Below are positions 34,084 to 45,591 of a DNA stretch of 64,000 bases, piece after piece; within the stretch, counting starts at the first letter, position 1, and each line of letters opens with the position of its first letter. Source of the stretch: Closterium sp. NIES-65. Lineage: Eukaryota > Streptophyta > Zygnematophyceae > Desmidiales > Closteriaceae. The position numbers and the translations under genes are program-made. The stretch lies in contig CANXME010000853.1 in assembly GCA_948144175.1 (NCBI GenBank), forward strand, positions 744,001-808,000, given 5' to 3'. The notes beneath the pieces were generated by a model that worked only from the letters and a program-made list of their open reading frames with translations, ran no database searches and was not told where the DNA came from.

Positions 34084-36500
34084 AATGGTTGAGTTTTGGA
34101 GGCTGAGGACGCGGCACATGTTTTCATTTCGCCAGGATCGGGTGGTTCGGGGCCTCACATCGATCGTGGCACATCGATCGGCACACCGATGTGCCCACAC
34201 TGCAAATTTGCAGTGGGGTAGACACATCGAGCTATAGGTGCCAGGATCAAAATTGCAGGGTCGGGCAGGTTGGAGCAGCGTCGGAATACACCAACACACT
34301 GCAACGCGCTGCCAATCAGGGCAGAGGGTAGCTAGTCGCCCAGCAATTTCATTCGCAACGACTCGAGAAATTTTGGCCTGCGACCGTGGACGAAGCCGAT
34401 CGATCGCGGCTGTCACCTGTGGCGCGATGTGCTCTCCCGCCAACCCAAACGCAAGGTTGATGTGTGCACCACAGCACATCGATCGTGCGAGCTGCAGGTG
34501 CCACCATTTTGGGTACCAGTTTGCTGTACATTATCGACGTCATGCGATATACGGATACCAGACATTGACGACGTCGCCAATTCACTGTACAAGCGGCACA
34601 TCGATCTCCTCCCGCGATCGATTCTGGCAAATGCCAAACAGGTGCCGCGTCCTGAGGTTGCCAAGCGCGAAAGCAGGGAGTTTTTTGGCGGGAGGATGGT
34701 GAGAGAAAATCCTCCATTGGAGATGACTTGAACCAATGACGAGAGTGAGATCTGAACCCTCGCCCTTTCGTACTGGAACTTTGTCGGGGTGGGATTTCAA
34801 CCCACGCTTTGCAAATGTGACAGCCTGCGACATTTTTCAAATCACGTCGCTGGGTGTGGGTTCAACCCCCGTACGTTCCAACCTGCGACATTTGTGAATG
34901 TCGTCGCTGAAGTACACGTTCTAACATGGCGACTCTTGTCGAATGACGTCGCTGGGTGTGGGTTCAACCCCCGGCCAATATCATAGGTACTCAAAGTATT
35001 CCCGAGCGGACTCTCAGGTGTAATCACCAACAGAAACACAGTTTCGTGATATAGTAGTAGGTGTTTCTTGTTATTTTCTGAATACAGTCACGACAGAAAA
35101 TGCAACACCTGAAAAAATACTTGTAGCGAAACTAGATGAATTTCGAGACAGATCAACCTCAACTACGGGAAGCCGCCCACTTCAGGAAAAATATATTGCA
35201 CCCTCTTGACCCAAACAATATAACCCAATCGAGAAGGGATGCGACTCGGGAGGCATCAACCCTAAAAACAATGCCCTTTACCGTGTTTAGGGTTGATCCC
35301 TCCCGCAAATGCGTCCAGATTCTATAGGGGTTTAATTTTTCTGCCTTGTCGTAAATTTACGTACTTTAGTTTAACAAATCCAAGTCGGGAGGATAAACTA
35401 GATAGTTCTTTTTTTGTCACCTCCCAAACATTTCGACCAGCGTAAACAGTGTGACTAAAAAGCGACGACCAATCAACGTCGAGAAAGTCCAGGTTGATTA
35501 CACCTGAGAACCCGCTCGGGACTAATCTGAGTATGTATGAAGTTGGCCGGTTCAACCCCCGTACCTTCCAGCCCTGCGACGTTTGTCAATGACGTGGCTG
35601 GGCGTGGCTTCAAATCGCAGCTTTGTCACATCATCAACCCTCGCAGCCTTGTCATTTCACAAACATCATCAACCCTGTTCCTTCCAAGCTCCATTCCAAC
35701 CCGTCAAATGACGTCGCTGGGCTTTGGTTGACTCCAACGAACAAGAACCCTCCGACTCGGCATTTTCTCTCGCCACCCCGCGCCAACTAACTTCCTAGCT
35801 TTGCAACCACAAATCGCCTTTCGCCAAGCTATCTAAATAGCGTCACCGTCCGTTCCGCCGCGTCCCTCTTCGGGGGGCTCTGGCTCAGTCGGGATACTAC
35901 AGACTGTATACAGTATGTACGATGCATGCCGATGTCTCTTTTCGTGTTGTGATTCACGCAGCTGCAGATGCACAGCCACCTACTCGGTTCTAGGTCCTAT
36001 CCAAGGTCACACAGAAGGTCTCTGTAACCCCATCCCCCATGACGCTCAGCGTTTGACTTTAAAGACTCATCCTCGAGTTGCGAAAAAAAAAAAAAAAAAA
36101 CTCATTCCGTGGCGGAAACGCCAAAACTTTAGGTCTATCGATTGTCCCGCCCGAAAATGACATCCCTGCTTAAATAATAATCGCCAAACTTTAGGTCTGG
36201 AGGCTCCACTGAAAATCGCAGACGGCTGACATTGTTTTTTCCCCTACAGTTTCGTCGATTTTAAGACTTGCGGTTCAAACCAGGTCGATTCTGTCGAAGC
36301 TAGGGTTTTGTTTGATACAACTACCTTGAAGCCTGGTTGACGGTGCGACCGACAATATGATGTTGTCAAATCCGGGCAATCCGAATGGGGTATTTCATGG
36401 CTGTGATATCAAGCCAGGGAGTTCGTACTAACCTACTAGGTTCCATTCTCTTTGCTTGGCATTACGGTAGTACAACTACTACTAGACACTCCGTACTACA
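34084..36500 (+). other. Upstream region of GT1
   Basis: No convincing gene. It holds a CGATCG-rich stretch (about 34150-34630) and a dispersed repeat around ACGTCGCTGGGTGTGG followed by GTTCAACCCCCGTAC (near 34846, 34950, 35553 and 35709). There is a minus-strand T-arm-like sequence near 34713-34729 (TTGAACC-type), and an 18-A run at about 36086. Promoter elements of GT1 must lie here, but I see no clear TATA box close to the ATG. Confidence 0.5.
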
Positions 36501-36844
36501 ATGGCCGCAATGTCTGCCAGGCTCAGTCTACCCTCCCGCTCGCGGTTTCTGTCTCTGTTCTGTTGTGTAGCGAAGGGAGCCTCAGTGGTAACTGTCGCCA
36601 CCGTCGCCTCGTTAGCGCTGCTGATGCTCTGGCTGTATCATTTCTCCTCCCGTGTGAGCCCAGATGTGCTGGCGGTTCGCGATTACTTAGACTCCTGTGT
36701 CGGCGTGGGTGTTGCGTATCGTGGCATTCACACAGGCACTTCTTTTTTCCGCGGTATTGCATGCTCCGATGTGGTGAACGCTGCTGCCGTTCGCGGCAAA
36801 GCAGGCTTTGAAAACGGAAACAGAACTCGTTACCAACGCATCAT

Positions 36845-36897
<53 letters not shown>

Positions 36898-38129
36898 GTG
36901 GTTATGACAGCGGCAGCAGCAGCAGCAGCAGCAGCAGCTACATCAAGAGCTCCAAAAAAGGCAGTATGAGGGGGAGGAAAGTGGCAGCTGCCGATCCAGG
37001 ATCATCCAGAATTGTCTCAGATCCAGGCTGGGGGCGTCACAGTGGCGCTACGAGCAGCAGCAATGAGAGAGTGGCAGACGCTGGGGGAAGGGATGGCTGC
37101 CGAGTCACATATGACGCCACAGTAGACCCTCGCGACTTAAAGCCAACGTCAGCTTTCACCTACTCCAACTGCAGCATCGAATGGATCACTTTCTCCACCC
37201 GGTGTGGGAAAGGCGTTCAACGCTTAGCTAAGTTCTGTGAGATGAACGGGATTCAGCTCGCGGTGCTTGGTTTGAATGAGACCTGGCAGGGCCTAGGCGG
37301 TCGGGTGAGATACTATCGAGAGTACCTAAGGACACTGCCAAAAGACCGAATTGTGATTGTAACAGATGCTGATGACGTCCTGCTGCTGCCAAACAGAGAA
37401 CTATGCGGACCAGATTCGCTAATCAAAGCGTTTCTGTCTCTTAACGCTCCTATCGTTTTCGGAGCTGAGATGTTCGCATATCCAACAGGTGATGTCATCC
37501 CCTTCTACCCTCAGAAGCTGAGATCTCCTTTTCCAAACCGACACGTCAACGCAGGGTCCTATGTTGGGTATGCATGGGCTCTCGGCGAAATGATGGATGC
37601 AACATACACGAGTGACTGTATGGAGGATCAGCGGCAATTTGTGGCGGCGTATTTGGCCCAGCCGTTCCTGTTCAACTCCCTCCCACGCATGCCGTACCCT
37701 GACCCAGTAACAGACAGCCACGGAGCAACCAAACCAGCCACCAAAGACTCTGATCCGTCTTTATCCTCATCTGCTACTCCTCTGCCCGGCACGCTACGGT
37801 ATTTCTGCTCTCTTCCTGGTCCGGTGCAGGCCCTGATTCCTCAAAACGTCACCCCGGCAGGACTAGAGGGAGCCAGAAAGGCAGCGCCTCCACCGTTTAT
37901 CAAGCTGGACCACTACAACGCTCTGATAGAGCTGCTGGGAGGGCGGAGGTCGGAACAATATGAGGTGCAAGGGACTGGAGTGGAGATCAAGGTGTATTCC
38001 AAGGTGACGAAGGCGTACCCGTGTATTTTTCACCAGTCGGGGGATAAGACGACGAGTGGGGTGGTGTATGAGATAGTGGGGAATGGGACCTTGGATGGTA
38101 TTGCCTTTGAAGGGATGGATTTAATGTAG
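36501..38129 (+). CDS. Type II membrane glycosyltransferase, PLOD/GT25-like domain (GT1)
   Basis: Uninterrupted 542-residue protein starting at ATG 36501 (a second ATG is three codons later) and ending TAG at 38127. A hydrophobic stretch at residues 26-48 after a basic N-terminus looks like a signal anchor, suggesting Golgi or ER lumen orientation. Residues 116-132 are 17 Gln, followed by a Ser run: a low-complexity stem. The catalytic part (about 200-520) resembles the glycosyltransferase domain of procollagen galactosyl/lysyl-hydroxylase (PLOD) proteins: TDADDVLLL with a DxD-type metal site at Asp289-Asp291, NAGSYVGYAWAL at 350, MEDQRQF with Asp376-Gln377, and HQSGDK at 511. The likely reaction is sugar transfer from a nucleotide sugar to a protein acceptor; donor and acceptor cannot be told from sequence. 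No introns are needed. It is the only clear host gene, with a near-identical second copy at 62631. Confidence 0.82.
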
Positions 38130-39594
38130 TCATGGTAGTTTTTATTAGGTGACAATCCACTTTGTGTTTTCCCATGTAACAATTCCTAGGATCTTCGAAG
38201 AATACAAGTGTACCGCATAGAGAATTTGAGCAATGACAAAACTTGTGTACCGTATAGAGAAAATGAGCAATGAACAGCAAATTATTTTTTCTCTGGTTCT
38301 GTTGGCTTGCAGGTTTGGTCGAATACTGTTTTGGCGAGCTGGTTCGTATGCAAAACTTATTTCAGCTTTTCTGGATTCAAATGTTTTGGGGATAAATCCA
38401 AACTATGTTACATGCCATCCTGGATATGGGATTATTGCCATTTCCCCTCCCCTCCTGCCTCATACACCCCACCTTCGGTTCCCCCATCTTCCCTAGTCTT
38501 ATAGTGCCCCCATGCCCCCTGTGCTGCTGACCCTCCCTTACCTACTTTTACAGAGCAGGTCGGCAAGCATGTCTACTAACGTGGGTGACACTTTTCGTGA
38601 AGCTACCTTAACGTTTCCTCTGCATCCCGTTGGCTTGTTACTGTGTCTGGCTGACTCAGATGCAGGCAGCTAATCATCTCATTCAATGTATTCACTAACT
38701 TACCCACTCACTCTTCTGTGCTTCTTTCCCTTTCGTCACCAATTTCTTCTCCTCTTGCTTTACCCGTCCCTCTCTCTGCCTGCCCCCATCTCCACTCCAC
38801 CAACCTCCCTGTTTGTCCTTTTCCCCCTCTCTGCCCACTTCCCTCCTATCTCTCATCCCTCTCCTCCTCACCAGCACTCCTCTCATCGGCATGGGCGAGG
38901 GGTTGCAGAGCCAGCTTTCCCCTGTGTCATCGCCAATGCGCTTCTTTCTGTATTATCCTCTCACCCCACTCGTCTTCCTTTCCCCACACTTCGTTTTCAT
39001 CTTCTACTTTCCCCTCTCTCCCTCCTCCCCTTTCCATCAGCCTCTCCAGCCATTCGCAGCGCAACATCTGTCATCGGCACGGACGAGTGGTTGGATGATA
39101 CGATCACATGCCATGTGATCGGGCTGCGCCTCGTCAGCACCACTCCCACCCTCCCCGCCTCACACTCAAGCACCCACACTCAATCTCGCAGTCGAGCAGC
39201 AGCAGGGAAGACAAGAGCACAGAATGCAGGAGGAGCAGCACCAGGAGCACATGCAGTAGAAACATACAAAGGCAGTGGTGCAACCGAGACAGGAAAATCT
39301 GCAGCAGCAGAAACATCAGAAGCAGGTCCAGCAGAATCGCGAATCACAAAAGGCACACCTGAAGAAACACCTGGAAAATCACCTGAAGAAAATCCTGAGA
39401 AAATATCAGATCGGCCAGCTTCCCCTCTCTCATCCTCCTCCCCCTCCACTCCCTCCTCTCCCCCCCACCTCCCTCTGCCCTCACGCTCCTCTGGCCAATC
39501 ATAGTGCACCCCCATCTCAAGGCCTCCAATGTGCACGTTCTCGTGCTCCCATTGGTGGTGCCCTGCCACGTGGAAGTGTATGAGAGACTGTGCT
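38130..39594 (+). other. Downstream region of GT1, cut by B3
   Basis: C- and T-rich DNA with several short low-complexity frames. One Gln/Lys/Pro-rich frame at 39275-39583 might be part of a host exon. Before B3 inserted, this region continued directly into 46752 (segment C3), because the target duplication GTGCT joins them. No gene can be modelled. Confidence 0.45.
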
Positions 39595-40759
39595 TGTCAA
39601 CTGGAGTTCTGTGTTGGCCCCGTCCTTGCTTGGGCGGGCCGATGTCGTGGTCGGGTGTGAGGGGAGCAGCCGACCGGCAACAGTGGGCGAGCTGGTTGAC
39701 GAGGAGGTCGACCTGCATTTGGGCCACTGCACGGGCGCCGACTTCAAGGTGGCGCCGACTTCAGGGAGGTCGACCTGGGAGGTCGACCTGCGGAGGACAT
39801 CAACTTGGTGACGTCAACTTGGGGCAGCCGACTTCGGTGGTCGGCTGACAGGACCTGCTGGTCGACTTGCTGGTGGTCGACCTGACCTAGTGGTCGACGA
39901 AGGAGGGGCCGACGTCGACCTCGACTCAGGTCAGGACGCCGAGCGGTTGGGCGTCGAGAAGCTGGGCGTCAACTGCGTGACGCCGACTTCGGTTAGCCGG
40001 CTTGGGAGGTCGGCGGACAACTGCACTGGTCGACGAGGAGCTGGTCGACCAGGAGTGCTGGTCGACGCGGAGCTGGTCGACCAGGAGTGACGTCGACCTG
40101 GAGGAGGTCGACCAAGGGTGTGGTCGACCTGGTGAGGTCGACTGGAGGTGGCCGTCGACTTGGGAGGTCGACGGGCAAGTATGGGAGCTGCTGGTCGACG
40201 TAGTTGCCCGGTCGACCAGGTTACCTGGGTGACGAGGTTCTGCGGAGAAATGCGACGGTCGCCCAGGCGAAGTTGGCGAGCCCGACCTCGATGGTTGTAT
40301 CCCGAGGTCGACATGGCGGATCAGGTGGAGTTGTCAGCACAGTGACGTGCGTTGTGCAGGTGACGAGGCTCAGCCCGCCAATCATCTGCGCGCACCTGCG
40401 AAGCGGGTGCGCTGCTGTTCTGCGTGAGCAACGCTGGCACGCCGTCAAGCTGTGACGTTGGCACGACGTCGACTTTGCACTGCTGGAGTGCGGTCGACCA
40501 AGTCGTGCTGGAACGCGGTCGACCATGCTGCGCTGGCAGTCGACCGACCTGAATGTTTGCTCTGATGTAGTCTTGCCATGCCAACTTCATTGTACCATTG
40601 TTGTCAACTTTCTCTAGTGAAACTCTTGCCAAATTACCTTGTGAACTAGCAAGCAGTGTGTGCACTAGGAAAACGACTAAGGACCAACGAACGCAGAGAT
40701 CACACGAGCACTCGTGCCTAGCCCGTAGTCTAGCTCCCGTTGTAGTAGTTATCTCCGCA
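39595..40759 (+). repeat. Copia-B 5' LTR of B3, GTCGAC-rich
   Basis: Contains about 24 GTCGAC palindromes between 39700 and 40550, where chance would give less than one. The rest is GC-rich, with no clear TATA box. Confidence 0.92.
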
Positions 40760-40777
40760 TGGTGCGGTGAGCGTGGA
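40760..40777 (+). other. Copia-B primer-binding site
   Basis: TGGTGCGGTGAGCGTGGA directly follows the LTR. It begins TGG, as required to pair with a tRNA CCA end, but is not the initiator-Met type used by the other families here. I cannot name the tRNA. Confidence 0.6.
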
Positions 40778-40866
40778 CGGCACACGACTTACCTTTTCAG
40801 TCAGGTTGACGTAGACACCACTTACCTAATTCGTAGTTGCAGGCCGGCAGCTGTGCGGTAGTCACT

Positions 40867-42216
40867 ATGGTAGGAGCCGTAGGTGACGCAGGGGTGGTGG
40901 ACACCCTGGAGGCACGGCTGGAGAACGCGAGGAGAAAGCACGAGGCCAACGAGTATGGCGACTTGCCTTGGGCGGTCGTCGAGGCTGGACTCCGCAGCAT
41001 GTGGGCGACGGAGCACCCTTCTCGACCTGCCTCTCCTCGTCCGGTGAACAACGAAGGCGGCGTCGACGTGGGCGTCAACGCCGGTGGTGGTCAAGTCGGC
41101 AGCAGTGCGGGAGGCACGTCGAGGCAGCGTGGTGTGATTCACGCAGATGAAGTCGGCGGCGTTCAGGCGCGAGGGGTGCAGTCGACGGCGGCTGCAGGCT
41201 CCTCATTGGGCGACGTCGGAGGACGACGAAGCAGATTGTCGCCGATGTCGGCGACCCAGGTGACGGCGGGCGGGATAGCACCAAGCTACGGCTACTTCAA
41301 GTTTGCGTCGGACAGGATCTTGGTCACCCCGCCGCTCGTTGGTCGACAAGACATCCTCACCTGGAAGGAAGCCATCGAGCCCCAGCTGGAGATGGCCGGG
41401 CTGATCAACTTTGCCCGAGGAGCCGTAGTGACGCCGGACGACCCCGACCTGCGTGCGGAGTTTCGCGCCGTGCAGCTGTTGACCTTCATGGTCATCTCGC
41501 GGTGCTGCTCGCCGGGCGTGCAGATCGCGTTGAAGTGGTTTTGGGAGTACCTCGACGCTGGCCACCAGGCGTGGCACTTCATTGAGTCGACCTACCAAGT
41601 TACCGACGACCTGTTCATCTCCCAGCAGGAGGGACAGCTAACGCACCTGCGTATGGGCGACGAGGAGACGGCGACCGACTACTGCAACCAGGCCAGGCGG
41701 ATTCTTGCCACCATCAAGATGGCCGACGCGCAGTGCTCGACGGCGTCGTACGTCACCAACGTCATGCAGGGACTGTCGAGCAACTACAACCTCCTGAAGC
41801 GGCTGTCAATGGCGCCGAGCACGAGGACGATGCTCAACGAGGACAACTTGACCTCGTACATCCTGCAGGACGAGGCGATGCAGGAGGCTGAGCGGTCACA
41901 GGAGCTCTTGGCGCAGGCCAACTTCATCGCCCCGATGAAGCAAGGAGGCCGACCGGGTCAGCGTGGACAATCTGGTGGCGGTGGAAGCAGTGGCTGGAAG
42001 TCGGCCAAGGAGGTCGACAAGAGGAAGTCGACCAAGGACAGCGGTCGAGGAGGAGGAGGTCGAAGTCGGGAGTGCTGGATCTGCCACAGCCCTGACCACC
42101 TCTCCTTCGAGTGTCCCGACCGCAATGACTCTGACGACGACGACAAGGGCGGCCGCGGGAGGTCGAGCAGTCGTCGTCCTTGTCGAGGAGGAAACCAGCC
42201 GCGCAAGAAGAAGTAG
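40867..42216 (+). CDS. gag: Copia-B Gag (B3)
   Basis: 449 residues from ATG 40867; the frame upstream is open only through TTG. It would form the cytoplasmic particle and bind element RNA. An N-terminal charged/Gly region of about 150 residues is followed by a UBN2-type Copia gag domain (about residues 160-360, with WKEAIEPQLEMAGL, AWHFIESTYQV, YVTNVMQGLSSNYNLL). A Gly/Ser/Lys-rich stretch and a zinc knuckle follow: Cys403, Cys406, His411, Cys416 (CX2CX4HX4C). It ends at TAG 42214-42216, and the protease continues in the same frame after this single stop. Either TAG is a read-through signal that sets the Gag to Pol ratio, or it is a lesion; B2 has the same TAG. Confidence 0.85.
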   Translation: MVGAVGDAGVVDTLEARLENARRKHEANEYGDLPWAVVEAGLRSMWATEHPSRPASPRPVNNEGGVDVGVNAGGGQVGSSAGGTSRQRGVIHADEVGGVQARGVQSTAAAGSSLGDVGGRRSRLSPMSATQVTAGGIAPSYGYFKFASDRILVTPPLVGRQDILTWKEAIEPQLEMAGLINFARGAVVTPDDPDLRAEFRAVQLLTFMVISRCCSPGVQIALKWFWEYLDAGHQAWHFIESTYQVTDDLFISQQEGQLTHLRMGDEETATDYCNQARRILATIKMADAQCSTASYVTNVMQGLSSNYNLLKRLSMAPSTRTMLNEDNLTSYILQDEAMQEAERSQELLAQANFIAPMKQGGRPGQRGQSGGGGSSGWKSAKEVDKRKSTKDSGRGGGGRSRECWICHSPDHLSFECPDRNDSDDDDKGGRGRSSSRRPCRGGNQPRKKK

Positions 42217-45200
42217 TCGACCAAGACGTCGACTTCGGCGAAGGACGCCGACTCCTCTGCTGGCGGCAAGACGCGGGACGACAAGATGGCGTCGTGCTCG
42301 CTGGTCGGCGTCGTGGAGCCGACCGTCTCGCTGGCGCCGGAGGCCGGAGAGGACTTCCAGGCGGTGGCGGCAGCCGTGCAGGCGAACCCGGCGGTGGTCC
42401 TGCTCGACAGCGGCTGCTCCCATCACCTGATGGGGACGAAGGAGGTCTTCGTCGACCTGCAGCCGAGCGGCTCAATCAAGCATGTGCGCGGCTTCAATGG
42501 GGCGCTGCAGGACGTCCAGGGCCGTGGCACCGTCGCCCTGCAAGGCGAGGTCGGGAAGCGGGTGCTAATCCCCGACGTGCTGTATGTCCCGGGTGTGTGG
42601 GCGAAGCTGCTGTCGGCCGGCCAGCTGAAGGAGCACGGCGTGAAGCTGTAGGAGGGCGGCAACGGCATGCTGCTTGTCTCGGCGGTTGGGGAGGTGCTCA
42701 GCCGGGCGACGTACTCCAGGCGAGTCCTATGCACCGACCTGCGTCCCTGCACCACGACGTCGACGTCGCCTACGCCGAAGGTCGTGGCCCTGCGGGCGAT
42801 CGTCTCGAAGACGAAGTCGACGCCGGACCGGATGCACGCGAGGCTGGCGCACGTAAGCATGGACACCATTAGAAGCTTGGCGGAGCACGAGGTCGCCATT
42901 GGGCTGGACCTCAAGTCGGCGATGGGCGCCGACTCACCGTGTGTCTCGTGCGTTGGCGGGAAGCTGGCGCGGCACACCTTCCCCGACCAAGGCTCCGACG
43001 CCGACGACGTGCTGGCCGTCGTGCACATCGACCTGTGCGGGCCGTTCGGCGTGGCTGCCAAGGACGGCAGCCTGTACTTCCTACTGCTGAAGGACCGCAA
43101 GACCCGCTTCGTGTGGGTGAGGACGGTCGCCAAGAAGTCGGACGTGCTGCTGGAGTTCCAGAAGTGGCTGGTGTTGGTGGAGAGGCAGACGAAGAAGTCG
43201 GTGCTGATGCTGCGCTCGGACCGAGGAGGGGAGTTCCTCGGGAAGAAGTTCACCGACTTCGTGGACGGACAGGGGATCGTCCACGACCTGACCTGCCCGT
43301 ACACCCCGCAGCAGAACGGCATGGCGGAGAGAGAGATGCGGACGGTGGTGGAGTCGGTGCGGACGATGCTGCTGCACATGGGCGTGCAGCACCACTGGTG
43401 GCACCTCGCTCTGCGGCAGGCCATCTGGGTCCGCAAACGATAGGGGAGGGATTGAAGTCGACGTCGATAGGGGAGGAGCAGGTCGAGGAGCAGCAGCCGA
43501 CCGGGGAGCAGGCAGCAGTGAAGCCGACCACGGAGCAGTCGGCAACCAGACAGTCGGCAGGGTAGCCGACCACAGGGGAGAGGTCAGCGAGGACGTCGAC
43601 CGAGGTGCAGCGGGACGACGAGGGCAGTGAAGATGGTGACGAAGGAGGGGACGCCGAGGTGTCCACCAAGAGTGACGTGGTGGAGGTTCGGCCGGAACCC
43701 CGGAAGTCAGGCCGAGTTCGGAGGCCACCCGACTTCTTCGTCCCCGCTGCCTTCACCACGGTGTACGACGTGGACGACGACGACAACTTGGCGTATGACG
43801 ATGCCGAGGAGGATGAGGAGTTTCCGGAGCTCGACCCTGACATGCTGGCCGACCCAGAGCACCGTTGGGACATCTCGACGATGACGGTGAAGGAGGCGTT
43901 GGCAAGCTGGAAGGGCCCGGTGGTGAAGGCCGCCATGGAGGAGGAGATCCGCAGCCTCATCAACATGGACACGTGGGAGCTAGTCGAACGCCCGCCAGGG
44001 GTGAACGTCATGAAGAACCGGTGGGTGTTGACGACGAAGTACCACATCGACGACACCGTCGAGCGCGAGAAGGCGAGGCTGGTCGTGAAGGGCTTCACGC
44101 AGGTGTACGGCGCCGACTATGACGAGGCGTTCGCGCCGGAGGGCAGCTACGTCACGCTGAGGATCTTCCTCAGCATCGTCGCCGTCCTCAACCTCAACCT
44201 GATGCAGCTCGACATGAAGAACGCCTTCTTGCAGAGCAAGCTCGACCGGGTGCTCTACATGTCCCAGCCGGACTACTTCAACGACGGAACCGGCCGGGTG
44301 TGCAAGCTGCTGAAGAGCCTGTACGGCCTGAAGCAGTCGCCGCTGTTGTGGTACTTGGCGCTCAACGACGTGCTGATCGACGCCGGGTGGAAGAAGAGCC
44401 AGGTCGACGAGGCTCTCTACTTTAAGGTCGGCATGGACGGAGTGGCCTGCTGGGTGCTGGTCTACGTTGACGACCTGCTCGCCGCCAGCAGCAGCACCGA
44501 GATGCTGAAGGAGCTGCTGGAGTCCGCCTTCAAGCTGCGTGAGATCTCGCCGGTGCAGAAGAACCTTGGGCTGGAGATCGTCCGCGACAGGTCGGCGGGG
44601 AAGCTGCAGCTGCACCAGCAGGGCTACGCGGACAAGCTGCGTAGGCGTTTCATCGACGAGGAACAGACCGGGCGCACCCCGAAGACGCCGGTCTCGGTCG
44701 ATGCCTACGCCGAGCTCACCTTCGACGACGAGGAGGCACAGGAGCGACAGGAGGAGGAGTACCGGCAGAAGGTCGGCTCGCTGCAGTTCGCGGCGACGAC
44801 GACAAGGCCAGACCTTGTCTTCGCCTGCAGCAAGCTGGGGAGCGGTCTCACGGTGAGGAGCGACCAGCACTGGCGCGAGGTCGACCGCTGCCTCGCCTAC
44901 CTTGCCAACACGCGTGACACCGCCCTGGAGTTCGGTGGTGGACTTGAGTCGCTGGAGCTGGTCGGCTACGTGGACGCCGACGACGCCGGTGACAAGCAGA
45001 ACAGGACGAGCACGGGCGGCTACGTGTTCGTCTACGGAGGGGCCGCGGTCTCCTGGTCGAGCTAGCGCATCAAGTGCGCGACGTTGTCGTTGACCGGGTC
45101 GGAGTACGTGGCGGCCACGGAAGCCGGAAAGTAGGGACGTGGACTTCGCTTCCTCCTCGCAGAGTTCCAGCAGCTGAATGCTGGGAAGCCAACCGTCCTT

Positions 45201-45464
45201 CGGGTGGACAACAAGTCGGCCATCACAGTCGCCGAGGGCATGGGGTTAACGGGCAACCTCAAGCACATGGAGCGGCGACAGGCCTAGCTGCAGCACATGG
45301 TGAAGCGCGGGAAGTTCTCGCTGAGGTACATCCCGACCACCGAGCAGCCGGCCGACTTCCTGACGAAGGCGCTGCACTATCCAGCCTTCAACCGGTGCTC
45401 CGTCGCTATCGGCCAGGTGCGCTTGGCCGACATGTGCGACGAAGCTGACGAGGTGCAGCAGTAG
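42217..45464 (+). pseudogene. pol: Copia-B pol (B3), multiple TAG codons
   Basis: Protease with catalytic Asp at 42406 (LLDSGCSHH). Integrase: zinc motif HARLAH...CVSC, then HIDLCGP, RSDRGGEF and NGMAERE for the D,D,E triad, encoded about 42830-43440. RT (43566-44560) has LDMKNAF, SLYGLKQSP and YVDD near 44465, and RNase H runs to 45464 (GYVDADDAG, VDNKSAI, ADFLTKAL). In-frame stops are all TAG: 42214, 42649, 43441, 43563, 45063, 45132, 45285 and the terminal 45462. The segment that normally follows the integrase core in Copia (TPYE...RVFGC) is absent and the frame changes at about 43440. Compared with B1 and B2, nine bases (KEL) are missing near 44510. It is not functional under the standard code. 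Confidence 0.88.
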
Positions 45465-45591
45465 GTGCCATGCCCTCTTGCATGGCTGGTGCGGTGGACG
45501 ACGTGCTGGGTGTTGGGTGCACGTCGACGAGCTTTCTCCGAGGAGTACTGCCGTGTGGGCTGGGGGCCCAAGCGTGAACGCGGCAGGGGAG

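Noticed and set aside
36086-36104. Poly(A) tail of a processed pseudogene or LINE
   Set aside because: The A run has no coding sequence upstream, no flanking direct repeat that I can see, and is followed by ordinary intergenic DNA.
39700-40550. CRISPR-like or iteron array in the GTCGAC cluster
   Set aside because: The palindromes are irregularly spaced, there are no repeat-spacer units, and the region is bounded exactly by LTR ends with a target duplication.
42214-42216. Genetic code in which TAG encodes an amino acid
   Set aside because: The only clear host gene ends with TAG at a sensible place, and A3 and the Ty3 gag have CAG where their damaged copies have TAG. Mutation explains the data better.
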